Shown: positions 1-6,073 of the stretch, piece after piece
Position numbering within the stretch: the first letter of the stretch is position 1
Layout of the letters: the number at the start of each line of letters is the position of its first letter
Source: Pseudomonadota bacterium
Lineage (GTDB): Bacteria > Pseudomonadota > Gammaproteobacteria > Burkholderiales > Burkholderiaceae_C
Length of the DNA: 6,555 nt
Assembly: GCA_023394015.1 (NCBI GenBank)
Contig: JAEXBL010000263.1
Location: forward strand, 1-6,555
Direction of reading: 5' to 3'
Notes under the pieces: generated by a model
The model's input: the letters and a program-made list of their open reading frames with translations, nothing else
Told to the model about the DNA's origin: nothing
The model's database searches: none
Made by a program: the position numbers and the translations under genes

Positions 1-407
1 TGTTCGGGCTGTACAACGTCTTCATCAAGCTGTCGTCCGACGTCATCAACCCCATCCTGGGTGCGGTGGTGCTGCAGTTCGTGGCTGCGTTCCTGGGCCT
101 GGGCCTGCTGCTGGCCACGCAGATGCAGTCTTCGGCCGGGCAACTGCTGTGGTCCTGGCGCGGGCTGCTGCTGGCCACGCTGGCGGGCGTGGCCATCGGG
201 CTGGTGGAGATCCTGTCCTTCTACATCTACGGCCGCGGCATCGACGTGGCGGTGGGCAACCCGCTCATCATCGGCGGCTCGCTGGTGGTGACCACCGGCA
301 TCGGCGTGCTGTGGCTGCGCGAGGCGGTCAGCCCCACCCAGGGCCTGGCGATTGCGCTGATCGCCGGCGGCGTGCTGCTGCTGGCCTGGAGCGCGGGACG
401 CGGCTGA
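1..407 (+). CDS. Small EamA/DMT-family membrane transporter (5' end cut by window)
   Basis: The frame is open from base 3 to TGA 405-407 and gives 134 residues with no start in the window. The protein is almost entirely hydrophobic. Helices are visible at about residues 20-40 (VVLQFVAAFLGLGLLL), 53-76 (GLLLATLAGVAIGLVEIL), 82-104 and 113-131, plus a truncated first helix around FGLYNVFIKLSS. The ending LWLREAVSPTQGLAIALIAGGVLLL is the typical C-terminal signature of an EamA repeat (an Arg-Glu pair, then the last helix). One-repeat EamA proteins of about 140 aa are known and would work as homo- or heterodimers, so probably only about ten N-terminal residues are missing. It sits in the cytoplasmic membrane; the substrate cannot be told from the sequence. 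The internal GTG at 66 is not the start, because coding sequence similar to the family continues upstream. No T-rich terminator follows on this strand, only a GC-rich hairpin at 410-427. Confidence 0.85.
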   Translation, partial: FGLYNVFIKLSSDVINPILGAVVLQFVAAFLGLGLLLATQMQSSAGQLLWSWRGLLLATLAGVAIGLVEILSFYIYGRGIDVAVGNPLIIGGSLVVTTGIGVLWLREAVSPTQGLAIALIAGGVLLLAWSAGRG

Positions 408-446
408 CCGCCGCCCGCCGCGGCGGCACGGGCTGGCGCAGGCCAC

Positions 447-469
447 AAAAAAGCCCGCTCGGGCGGGCT
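447..469 (-). terminator. Intrinsic terminator of the YdcH/DUF465 gene
   Basis: A perfect 7-bp stem (AGCCCGC 452-458 with GCGGGCT 463-469) encloses a 4-nt loop. On the minus strand the stem is followed directly by a run of six T (447-452 read in reverse, the first of which is part of the stem). It lies about 25 bp past the stop codon of the 495-731 gene. On the plus strand there is no T run after the stem, so it should not efficiently stop the convergent EamA gene. Confidence 0.88.
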
Positions 470-494
470 CTCGGCGGGGGCTGGGAAGCAGCCT

Positions 495-731
495 TTACTT
501 GCCTTCGGCGGCGCTGGCCTCCTGGCGAAGAATGGCGTACAGCTCGTCCTTCATGGCCAGCTTTTCCTTTTTCAGCGTTTCGATCTCGGTGTGGATGCCG
601 CCTGCGTCCATGTCTTCCATGGACTTGATGCGGTGGTCCAGTTCGTTGTGCTTTTCAAACAGGTTCAGGAACCGGGCGTTGGTGCCCTCGCCCTTCAGGC
701 GCGTGATCAGATCGCGGTATTCAGGAAACAT
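495..731 (-). CDS. YdcH family (DUF465) small helical protein
   Basis: This encodes 78 residues (MFPEYRDLITRLKGEG...), the usual length for the DUF465/YdcH family (E. coli YdcH is similar in size). Two amphipathic, charged helices are predicted at about residues 3-40 and 46-70, separated by DAGG, which gives a helical hairpin or short coiled coil. Family-like motifs are FEKHNELDHRIKSME in helix 1 and LKKEKLAMKDEL in helix 2. The protein is soluble with no signal peptide. Its biochemical role is not established, and I can assign only the family. The ATG at 731 is supported by AAGGAG at 737-742, 5 nt upstream. It appears to be monocistronic, with its own terminator downstream and 137 bp separating it from the decarboxylase gene, which is on the same strand. 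Confidence 0.92.
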   Translation of the reverse strand: MFPEYRDLITRLKGEGTNARFLNLFEKHNELDHRIKSMEDMDAGGIHTEIETLKKEKLAMKDELYAILRQEASAAEGK

Positions 732-755
732 CGTTTCTCCTTTCTGGTGCGGTAA

Positions 756-761
756 ATGATA
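756..761 (-). promoter_or_regulatory. Possible -10 box for the YdcH/DUF465 gene
   Basis: On the minus strand, TATCAT (5 of 6 matches to TATAAT) lies about 25 nt before the ATG of the DUF465 gene, in a short AT-rich patch within GC-rich DNA. No convincing -35 box is found 16-18 nt upstream of it. The rest of the 732-868 gap shows nothing else I can support. Confidence 0.25.
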
Positions 762-868
762 AGCCAGCGCGCGGCGCGGGCCGTGCGCTTTCAGGGCAAC
801 CCGGCGTCGGCCTGCGGCATGGTTTCGGGTTTATGAATACGGTGTGAATGCGGCGTGAACCGGCGCCG

Positions 869-3142
869 TCAGGCGCCCTGCGCCACGCAGTCGGCGAAGT
901 AGCGCACGTGGCCACGCTCGTCCTCCACCTCGACCAGGCCGTGGATGTCGGTCTCGAAGCCCGGGCATTCGACGGCGAAGTCGCGCGCGAACTTCAGGTA
1001 GTCCACGATCTTCTTGTTGAACACCTCGCCCGGAATCAGCAGCGGAATGCCCGGCGGGTACGGTGTGATCAGCGCGGTGGTGATGCGCCCTTCCAGCTGG
1101 TCGATCTCCACCCGCTCCACCTGGCGGCGCGCGATGCAGGCGTAGGCGTCGGCCGGCTTCATGGCCGGCGTCAGCTCGCTCAGGTACATGTCGGTGGTCA
1201 GGCGCGCGATGTCGTGCTTGGCGTACAGCGCGTGCACGTGCTGGCACAGATCGCGCAGGCCCATGCGCTCGTAGCGGCGGTGCTGGGCGCAGAACTCCGG
1301 CATGATGCGCCACATCGGCTGGTTGCGGTCGTAGTCGTCCTTGAACTGCTGCAGCGCCGTCACCAGCGTGTTCCAGCGGCCCTTGGTGATGCCAATGGTG
1401 AACATGATGAAGAAGCTGTAGAGGCCGGTCTTCTCGACTACCACGCCGTGCTCGGCCAGGAACTTGGTGACGATGCCGGCCGGGATGCCGGTCTTGTCGA
1501 ACTTGCCGTCCAGGTTGAGGCAGGGGGTGACGATGGTGGCCTTGATCGGGTCCAGCATGTTGAAGCCCGGTGCCAGCTTGCCGAAGCCGTGCCAGTTGCT
1601 GGCCTTGCCGCGGCCCTTGATGATCCAGTCGTCGGCGCGGCCCACGCCCTCCTCGGCGATCTTGTCCGGGCCCCAGCCCTTGAACCACCAGTCGCCGCGG
1701 CCGAAGTCGGCCTCCACCTTGCGCATGGCGCGGCGAAAGTCCAGCGCCTCGGCAATGCTTTCTTCCACCATGGCGGTGCCGCCGGGCGGCTCCATCATGG
1801 CGGCGGCCACGTCGCAGCTGGCGATGATGCTGTACTGCGGGCTGGTCGAGGTGTGCATCAGGTACGCCTCGTTGAACAGGTAGCGGTCCAGCTTGACGGT
1901 CTGCGAGTCCTGCACCAGCACATGGCTGGCCTGGCTGATGCCGGCCAGCAGCTTGTGGATGGACTGGGTGGAATACACCACGCTCTGCCGGGGCCGCGCC
2001 CGCTTCTTGCCCATGGCGTGGTAGCTGCCGTAATAGGGGTGGAAGGCGGCGTGCGGCAGCCAGGCCTCGTCGAAGTGCAGGTTGTCCACGTAGCCATCGA
2101 GCATGGTCTTGATGGCCTCGGTGTCGTAGAGCACGCCGTCGTAGGTGGACTGCGTCAGCGTCAGGATGCGCGGCTTCACCTTGTCGGCGTCCACGCCCTT
2201 GAGCAGCGGGTTGGCGCGGATCTTGGCCTTGATGGTCTCGGGCTCGAACTCCGACTTGGGGATCGGCCCGATGATGCCGTAGTGGTTGCGCGTGGGCTTC
2301 AGAAACACGGGGATGGCCCCGGTCATGATGATGGCGTGCAGGTTGCTCTTGTGGCAGTTGCGGTCGACCACCACCACGTCGCCCGGCGCCACCGTGTGGT
2401 GCCACACGATCTTGTTGCTGGTGCTGGTGCCGTTGGTGACGAAGAAGCAATGGTCGGCGTTGAAGATGCGCGCCGCGTTGCGCTCGCTCTCGCCGATGGC
2501 GCCGTTGTGGTCGAGCAACTGGCCCAGCTCCTCCACCGCGTTGCACACGTCGGCGCGCAGCATGTTCTCGCCGTAGAACTGGTGGTACATCTGGCCGATG
2601 GGGCTTTTCAGGAAGGCCACGCCGCCCGAGTGGCCCGGGCAGTGCCACGAGTAGGAGCCGTCCTCGGCATAGTCCAGCAGCGCCTTGAAGAACGGCGGCT
2701 GGATGCCCTCCAGGTAGCTGCGCGCCTCGCGCACGATGTGCTTGGCCACGAACTCCGGCGTGTCCTCGAACATGTGGATGAAGCCGTGCAGTTCGCGCAG
2801 CACGTCGTTGGGCAGGTGCTGGCTGGTCTTGGTCTCGCCGTGCAAGTAGATCGGCACGTCCTCGTTCTTGCGCCGCACCTCGGCGATGAAGCTGCGCAGA
2901 TCCAGCACCGCCGGCGCGGTCTCCGGGTCGGCGCCCAGTTCCTCGTCGTCGATCGACAGGATGAAGGCGCTGGCACGGCTTTGCTGCTGCGCGAACTGGC
3001 TCAGGTCGCCATAGCTGGTGGCGCCCAGCACCTCGAAGCCCTCGGCCTCGATGGCCTCGGCCAGCGCACGGATGCCGAAGCCCGAGGTGTTATCGGCGCG
3101 GTAGTCTTCGTCGATGATGACGATGGGAAAGCGGAATTTCAT
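869..3142 (-). CDS. PLP-dependent Orn/Lys/Arg decarboxylase (fold type I, LdcA/AdiA-like)
   Basis: This 757-aa protein matches the size of AdiA (about 756 aa) and Pseudomonas LdcA (about 751 aa). It has three parts: a flavodoxin-like N-terminal wing (residues 1-130, FPIVIIDEDYRAD...), the PLP-binding core, and the C-terminal domain (about 600-757, with YPPGIPLLIPGE at 695-706). Cofactor residues are visible: GTSTSNK 238-244 (phosphate loop), DRNCHKS 260-266 with the ring-stacking His264, HFDEAW 356-361 with Asp358 for the pyridine nitrogen, and SIHK 394-397 with Lys397 as Schiff-base lysine. The enzyme would remove CO2 from a basic amino acid to form cadaverine, putrescine or agmatine, consuming a proton, in the cytoplasm. 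From memory, stretches such as VVEKTGLYSF and HTSTSPQY are closest to lysine-specific LdcA, but Burkholderiales homologues have also been called ornithine decarboxylases, so substrate is open. The ATG at 3142 has GGAG at 3152-3155 with 9-nt spacing. It is transcribed away from nfeD, and no clear terminator follows. Confidence 0.95.
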   Translation of the reverse strand: MKFRFPIVIIDEDYRADNTSGFGIRALAEAIEAEGFEVLGATSYGDLSQFAQQQSRASAFILSIDDEELGADPETAPAVLDLRSFIAEVRRKNEDVPIYLHGETKTSQHLPNDVLRELHGFIHMFEDTPEFVAKHIVREARSYLEGIQPPFFKALLDYAEDGSYSWHCPGHSGGVAFLKSPIGQMYHQFYGENMLRADVCNAVEELGQLLDHNGAIGESERNAARIFNADHCFFVTNGTSTSNKIVWHHTVAPGDVVVVDRNCHKSNLHAIIMTGAIPVFLKPTRNHYGIIGPIPKSEFEPETIKAKIRANPLLKGVDADKVKPRILTLTQSTYDGVLYDTEAIKTMLDGYVDNLHFDEAWLPHAAFHPYYGSYHAMGKKRARPRQSVVYSTQSIHKLLAGISQASHVLVQDSQTVKLDRYLFNEAYLMHTSTSPQYSIIASCDVAAAMMEPPGGTAMVEESIAEALDFRRAMRKVEADFGRGDWWFKGWGPDKIAEEGVGRADDWIIKGRGKASNWHGFGKLAPGFNMLDPIKATIVTPCLNLDGKFDKTGIPAGIVTKFLAEHGVVVEKTGLYSFFIMFTIGITKGRWNTLVTALQQFKDDYDRNQPMWRIMPEFCAQHRRYERMGLRDLCQHVHALYAKHDIARLTTDMYLSELTPAMKPADAYACIARRQVERVEIDQLEGRITTALITPYPPGIPLLIPGEVFNKKIVDYLKFARDFAVECPGFETDIHGLVEVEDERGHVRYFADCVAQGA

Positions 3143-3221
3143 GGGGGCGGGCTCCAGCCGCGGCGCGGCAACGCAGCGGCGAAGTGTACGGAATTGGTGC
3201 GTCGGCGCGATGGCAGTGCCC

Positions 3222-3256
3222 CGATTGAATCAAAATACAAGGCAATCGTCTAAACA
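3222..3256. promoter_or_regulatory. AT-rich island in the divergent decarboxylase/nfeD promoter region
   Basis: The 139-bp gap 3143-3281 separates two divergent genes and must hold promoters for both. It is GC-rich apart from this patch (TTGAATCAAAATACAAGG and neighbours). On the minus strand, TTGTTT followed 17 nt later by TTTGAT is a weak -35/-10 candidate for the decarboxylase. On the plus strand, TACAAG or TTGAAT could be -10 boxes for nfeD, but neither has a good -35. This is placement by composition and context, not a firm promoter call. Confidence 0.3.
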
Positions 3257-3281
3257 AGCAGCCAACAAGGAGTGCCGCGAG

Positions 3282-3707
3282 ATGGCTTATTCGACCTGGT
3301 GGTGGATCATCACCGGCGTGCTGGTGGCGCTGGAGCTGTCCACCGGCACCTTCTACCTGCTGATGCTGGCCATCGGCGGCGTGGCCGGCGCGCTGGCCGC
3401 GCACGCGGGCACCTCGCTGGAGATGCAAATGGTGGTGGCCGCCCTCGTCGGCGGCGTGGCCGTGGTGGCCTGCTACCTGGTGCGCCGCCGCCGCCCGGGC
3501 GACCCGTCGCCGCGTTCGGAGCGCAGCGTGAACCTCGACGTCGGCGAAACCGTGCAGATCGACGGCTGGAGCGCCGACGGCACGGCCCAGATCCGCTACC
3601 GCGGCGCACCCTGGACGGTGATGCTGCGCCCCGGCGCCGAGCCGCGCCCCGGCCTGTACCGCGTGGCCGAACTGGTGGGCAGCCGCCTGCTGGTGGACCC
3701 GGTCTGA
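3282..3707 (+). CDS. NfeD-family membrane protein (short, OB-fold type)
   Basis: This encodes 141 residues. The ATG at 3282 is chosen because AAGGAG at 3267-3272 lies 9 nt upstream and the hydrophobic N terminus starts there; the longer open frame from 3114 runs antisense into the decarboxylase and is non-coding. Transmembrane helices are seen at about residues 5-19 (TWWWIITGVLVALEL), 23-41 (FYLLMLAIGGVAGALAA) and 48-67, then a basic RRRR stop-transfer. A soluble C-terminal OB-fold-like domain spans about 83-141, with glycine-rich beta strands (VGETVQID, GTAQIRYRGAPW, GLYRVAELVGSRLLVDP). This is the short NfeD architecture without the ClpP-like protease domain. Such proteins pair with SPFH/stomatin proteins at the membrane, as in E. 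coli ybbJ (NfeD) with qmcA. The SPFH partner follows 64 bp downstream on the same strand with no terminator between, only a U-less hairpin at 3715-3734, so an operon is likely. Confidence 0.9.
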   Translation: MAYSTWWWIITGVLVALELSTGTFYLLMLAIGGVAGALAAHAGTSLEMQMVVAALVGGVAVVACYLVRRRRPGDPSPRSERSVNLDVGETVQIDGWSADGTAQIRYRGAPWTVMLRPGAEPRPGLYRVAELVGSRLLVDPV

Positions 3708-3771
3708 CACACGCCTGCCACCTCGGCCTGGCAGCATCCCGCACCCACACCAACCCTAAGGAAGCACTGCT

Positions 3772-4707
3772 TTGGAAATCGCACTCGTTCTACTCGTCAT
3801 CGCCGTCATCTTCATCACCCGCGCGGTCAAGGTGGTGCCGCAGCAAAACGCCTGGGTGGTGGAGCGCCTGGGCAAGTACCACACCACGCTCTCGCCCGGC
3901 CTGAACTTTCTGGTGCCCTTCATCGACCGCGTGGCCTACAAGCACAGCCTGAAGGAAATCCCCCTCGACGTGCCCAGCCAGGTCTGCATCACGCGCGACA
4001 ACACGCAACTGCAGGTGGACGGCATCCTGTACTTCCAGGTCACCGACCCCATGCGCGCCAGCTACGGCTCCAGCAACTACATCATGGCCATCTCGCAACT
4101 GGCGCAGACCACGCTGCGCAGCGTGATCGGCAAGCTGGAACTGGACAAGACTTTCGAGGAACGCGAGATGATCAACGCCAGCGTCGTCGAGGCCATCGCC
4201 GAGGCCGCGCTGAACTGGGGCGTGAAGGTGCTGCGCTACGAGATCAAGGACCTGACCCCGCCCAACGAAATCCTGCGCGCCATGCAGGCGCAGATCACCG
4301 CCGAGCGCGAAAAGCGCGCCGTCATCGCCACCTCCGAAGGCAAGCGGCAGGAGCAGATCAACCTGGCCGAAGGCATGAAGCAGGCCGCCATCGCCAAGTC
4401 CGAAGGCGAGAAGCAGGCCCAGATCAACAACGCCGAGGGCGAGGCCGCCGCCATCACCGCCGTGGCCGAGGCCAGCGCCAAGGCCATCGCCTACATCGCC
4501 CAGGCCATCGAGCGCCCCGGCGGCCAGCAGGCGGTGCAACTCAAGGTGGCCGAAAAAGCCGTCGAGGCCTACAGCCAACTCGCGGCCGAATCCACCACCA
4601 CCCTGGTCGTGCCCAGCAACATGACCGAGGTCTCGGCCCTGATCACCTCTGCCATGAAGATGGTGCAGGCCGGCCAGCAAGGCACCGCGCCTGCCCAGCG
4701 GCTGTAA
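3772..4707 (+). CDS. Paraslipin / SPFH (band 7) domain protein, QmcA- and SLP-2-like
   Basis: This encodes 311 residues, close to E. coli QmcA (305 aa). The TTG start at 3772 is supported by TAAGGA at 3757-3762 with 9-nt spacing and by the hydrophobic N-terminal anchor that begins immediately (IALVLLVIAVIFI, residues 3-15); the next in-frame Met is residue 94, inside the conserved domain. The SPFH/band 7 domain covers about residues 18-175 (VVPQQNAWVVERLGKY, LSPGLNFLVPFIDRV, LDVPSQVCITRDN, GVKVLRYEIKDLTPP). A long Ala/Glu/Lys/Gln coiled coil follows at about 170-245, with an E-G pair recurring every 11 residues. The C terminus (280-299, PSNMTEVSALITSAMKMV) matches the paraslipin oligomerisation segment. 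Such proteins form large membrane-bound rings that scaffold microdomains and restrain proteases such as FtsH; that role is known for relatives and inferred here. It is the second gene of the nfeD operon. Confidence 0.93.
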   Translation: MEIALVLLVIAVIFITRAVKVVPQQNAWVVERLGKYHTTLSPGLNFLVPFIDRVAYKHSLKEIPLDVPSQVCITRDNTQLQVDGILYFQVTDPMRASYGSSNYIMAISQLAQTTLRSVIGKLELDKTFEEREMINASVVEAIAEAALNWGVKVLRYEIKDLTPPNEILRAMQAQITAEREKRAVIATSEGKRQEQINLAEGMKQAAIAKSEGEKQAQINNAEGEAAAITAVAEASAKAIAYIAQAIERPGGQQAVQLKVAEKAVEAYSQLAAESTTTLVVPSNMTEVSALITSAMKMVQAGQQGTAPAQRL

Positions 4708-4743
4708 TCCGCCTGTTTCTTGACGCGCCGCCGCTTTCCTATT

Positions 4744-4786
4744 GATAGCTGCCGGCGCAGGCCCGGCGGGCGCCAGCGGCACTTTT
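4744..4786 (+). repeat. REP-like palindromic repeat, copy A (TAGCTGCCGGCGC)
   Basis: The core TAGCTGCCGGCGC at 4746-4758 begins an imperfect inverted repeat: GCTGCCGGCGC 4748-4758 pairs with GCGCCAGCGGC 4770-4780 (9 of 11 positions complementary), followed by TTTT at 4783-4786. The core is identical to copy B and one base different from copy C, all in the same orientation and all between genes. It lies 38 bp past the paraslipin stop and may double as that operon's terminator. I recall similar sequences as dispersed repeats in Comamonadaceae; this is memory, not a search. Confidence 0.65.
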
Positions 4787-4828
4787 CCTACGTGAAAGCG
4801 CCCACAGCGAGCCAGCCAGCGGCCCTGA

Positions 4829-4840
4829 TACAATGCGCGG
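4829..4840 (+). promoter_or_regulatory. -10 box and GC-rich discriminator of the tRNA-Ser gene
   Basis: TACAAT (5 of 6 matches to TATAAT) at 4829-4834 is followed by GCGCGG at 4835-4840. Transcription would start near 4841, leaving a leader of about 5 nt before the mature tRNA. A GC-rich stretch between -10 and the start point is the hallmark of stable-RNA promoters under stringent (ppGpp) control. No good -35 match is present at the expected distance. Confidence 0.6.
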
Positions 4841-4846
4841 TTCCAC

Positions 4847-4937
<91 letters not shown>

Positions 4938-4951
4938 GGGATTCCCATCGA

Positions 4952-4983
4952 CAAAGCGGCCTGCGGGCCGCGTTTGTTTTTTT
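4952..4983 (+). terminator. Intrinsic terminator of tRNA-Ser
   Basis: Stem GCGGCC 4956-4961 with GGCCGC 4966-4971 and loop TGCG is extended by CAAA/TTTG pairing around one unpaired G, and is followed by seven T at 4977-4983. It begins 15 nt after the tRNA 3' end. The last T is also the first base of repeat copy B, so the repeat directly abuts the terminator. Confidence 0.92.
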
Positions 4984-5018
4984 AGCTGCCGGCGCCCATG
5001 GACCGGGCATCAACGGCT
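4983..5018 (+). repeat. REP-like repeat, copy B (TAGCTGCCGGCGC)
   Basis: The 13-mer TAGCTGCCGGCGC at 4983-4995 is identical to the one in copy A. It is followed by TGGAC (4999-5003), which copy C shares at a similar distance, and by a degenerate right arm ending ACGGCT at 5013-5018. The palindrome has decayed more than in copy A. It lies between the tRNA-Ser terminator and the 3' end of the metallo-hydrolase gene. Confidence 0.5.
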
Positions 5019-5029
5019 GTTTCGTGCTG

Positions 5030-5047
5030 AAAAACGCGGCGCGCGCC
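5030..5047 (-). terminator. Possible weak terminator of the metallo-hydrolase gene
   Basis: On the minus strand, directly after the stop codon, the palindrome GGCGCGCGCC (5038-5047) can form only a short GC stem and is followed three bases later by five T (5030-5034 read in reverse). The shape fits an intrinsic terminator, but the stem is short; the palindromic repeat beyond it might contribute. Confidence 0.3.
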
Positions 5048-5048
5048 C

Positions 5049-5945
5049 TCAAGCCGCCAGCGCGTATTCGCCCTCACCCACCTGGCACACTTCGCCGGCC
5101 TCGATCAGGGCATCCAGGTGCATCTGGATGCTGCGCCGTTCGGCGGCTTCGACGAAGGGCAACTCGAAGCCCACCGGGTACAGCAGGCGCCGCTCGGCCA
5201 GGCGCTGGAGCGTGTGCGGGCCTTCGCGCAGGTAGCCCAGCAGGCGCTCGTCGCGCTCGTCGATCCTGGCGGCGAAGCGCTCCAGCGCCTGCAGGAAGGC
5301 CGCGCGCTCGGTGATGACGCCGCGGTGGTGCGAGGTGACCCATATGCGCGCGTCCAGTTCGCGCACGGCCTGCAGGCTGCGGCGGAACTGGCGCAGGTCG
5401 GACGTGGCGTCGCCGTAGTAGGGGCCGAAGCCGGTCAGGTCGATGTCGCCGATGAAGGCCAGGCCCTCGCTTTCGACGACCAGCGCCGAATGGCCGGCGG
5501 TGTGGCCCGGCAGGTGGTGGGCGCGCACGCGCACGCCGCCGCCCAGGTCCCACGTGGTGCCGTGGGTATAGGCGGTGGCGTCGGGGCGCGGCTGGTAGTC
5601 GAAGTCGCGCTCGATCATGGGGCGCATGGCGTCCAGCACCGCTGGCGGATAGCCGTAGTGGCGGGCCAGCCCCGCCCACGATTGCGCGGCGGCCAGATCG
5701 GCCTGGTGCACCTGCACGGCGGCCCGGCGCAGGCGGCCGATGGCGACCATGTGGTCCTCGTGCACATGGCCCAGGATGATGAGATCGACACCGTCCAGGT
5801 CCGGCCCGATGTGGCGCGCCACCTGCGGCGTGTCGAAGGCCACGCGGGTGTCGGCGCCCTGCACCACCACCTGATTGCCGTCGGGGTACTTGCCCGACTT
5901 GTCGCCGGCGTAGACCCGCACTGGGCCGAAGCTGAGACTTTGCAT
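5049..5945 (-). CDS. MBL-fold metallo-hydrolase with C-terminal winged-helix-like region
   Basis: This encodes 298 residues from the ATG at 5945. That start is preferred over the GTG 6 nt upstream because AAGGAG (5951-5956) sits 5 nt before the ATG but overlaps the GTG. The metallo-beta-lactamase fold is clear: HVHEDH at residues 60-65 is the HxHxDH metal motif, His148 is in HLPGHTAGHS, Asp167 is in FIGDIDLTG, and a late His in TSHHRG (205-209) completes a two-metal site. Residues from about 230 (ERLLGYLREGPHTLQRLAER... ALIEAGEVCQVGEGEYAL) look like the winged-helix domain found after the MBL domain in LACTB2-type hydrolases. Length and layout fit glyoxalase II/LACTB2-like enzymes that hydrolyse esters, thioesters or phosphodiesters; substrate is unknown. 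There is no signal peptide, so it is cytoplasmic. The unrecognised gene 128 bp upstream is on the same strand and may share its transcript. Confidence 0.92.
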   Translation of the reverse strand: MQSLSFGPVRVYAGDKSGKYPDGNQVVVQGADTRVAFDTPQVARHIGPDLDGVDLIILGHVHEDHMVAIGRLRRAAVQVHQADLAAAQSWAGLARHYGYPPAVLDAMRPMIERDFDYQPRPDATAYTHGTTWDLGGGVRVRAHHLPGHTAGHSALVVESEGLAFIGDIDLTGFGPYYGDATSDLRQFRRSLQAVRELDARIWVTSHHRGVITERAAFLQALERFAARIDERDERLLGYLREGPHTLQRLAERRLLYPVGFELPFVEAAERRSIQMHLDALIEAGEVCQVGEGEYALAA

Positions 5946-6018
5946 GCGCACTCCTTGTGCCGGGATGATGGCAGCTTGGCGCCCAGCCTGCAGTCGCCGG
6001 GCCGACAGCTGCGTTTTC

Positions 6019-6052
6019 GATAGCTGCTGGCGCTTTGTGGACAGGCGCTACA
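6019..6052 (+). repeat. REP-like repeat, copy C (TAGCTGCTGGCGC)
   Basis: TAGCTGCTGGCGC at 6021-6033 differs from copies A and B by one transition. TGGCGC 6028-6033 can pair with GCGCTA 6045-6050 (one G-T pair) around a loop containing TGGAC, the same inner sequence as in copy B. GAT precedes the core as in copy A. It lies between the right-edge gene and the metallo-hydrolase gene, where a transcribed hairpin could affect coupling of the two. Confidence 0.55.
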
Positions 6053-6073
6053 GACCGATGGGGCTTGAGCGCT

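Noticed and set aside
410..427. GC-rich hairpin after the EamA stop codon as a plus-strand terminator
   Set aside because: The palindrome (CCGCCGCGGCGG at 415-426) is simple GC-rich sequence with no T run on the plus strand.
862..877. Hairpin GGCGCC-GTCA-GGCGCC spanning the decarboxylase stop codon as a terminator
   Set aside because: The stem is only 6 bp of a self-palindromic hexamer, the stop codon lies in the loop, and no T run follows on the minus strand.
3211..3230. Sigma-54-like promoter (TGGCA...TTG) upstream of nfeD
   Set aside because: The TTG lies about three bases too far from TGGCA for the -24/-12 spacing and is not followed by C, so the required GC element is missing.
848..3253. 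Very long open frames opposite or out of frame with the decarboxylase (848-3253 + strand, 831-2648 - strand)
   Set aside because: They overlap a complete, motif-rich decarboxylase. They arise from the strong G/C third-position bias, have biased low-complexity translations (His/Val/Ala/Gly or Arg/Pro/His rich) and no recognisable domains.
3114..3281. N-terminal extension of the NfeD protein from the ATG at 3114
   Set aside because: The extension is antisense to the decarboxylase 5' end and its polar, basic translation is unlike NfeD; the ATG at 3282 has a good ribosome site and starts the membrane helix.
3715..3734. CTGCCA/TGGCAG hairpin between nfeD and the paraslipin gene as a terminator or attenuator
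   Set aside because: The stem is 6 bp with an 8-nt loop and no T run, so it is weak; the two genes most likely share one transcript.
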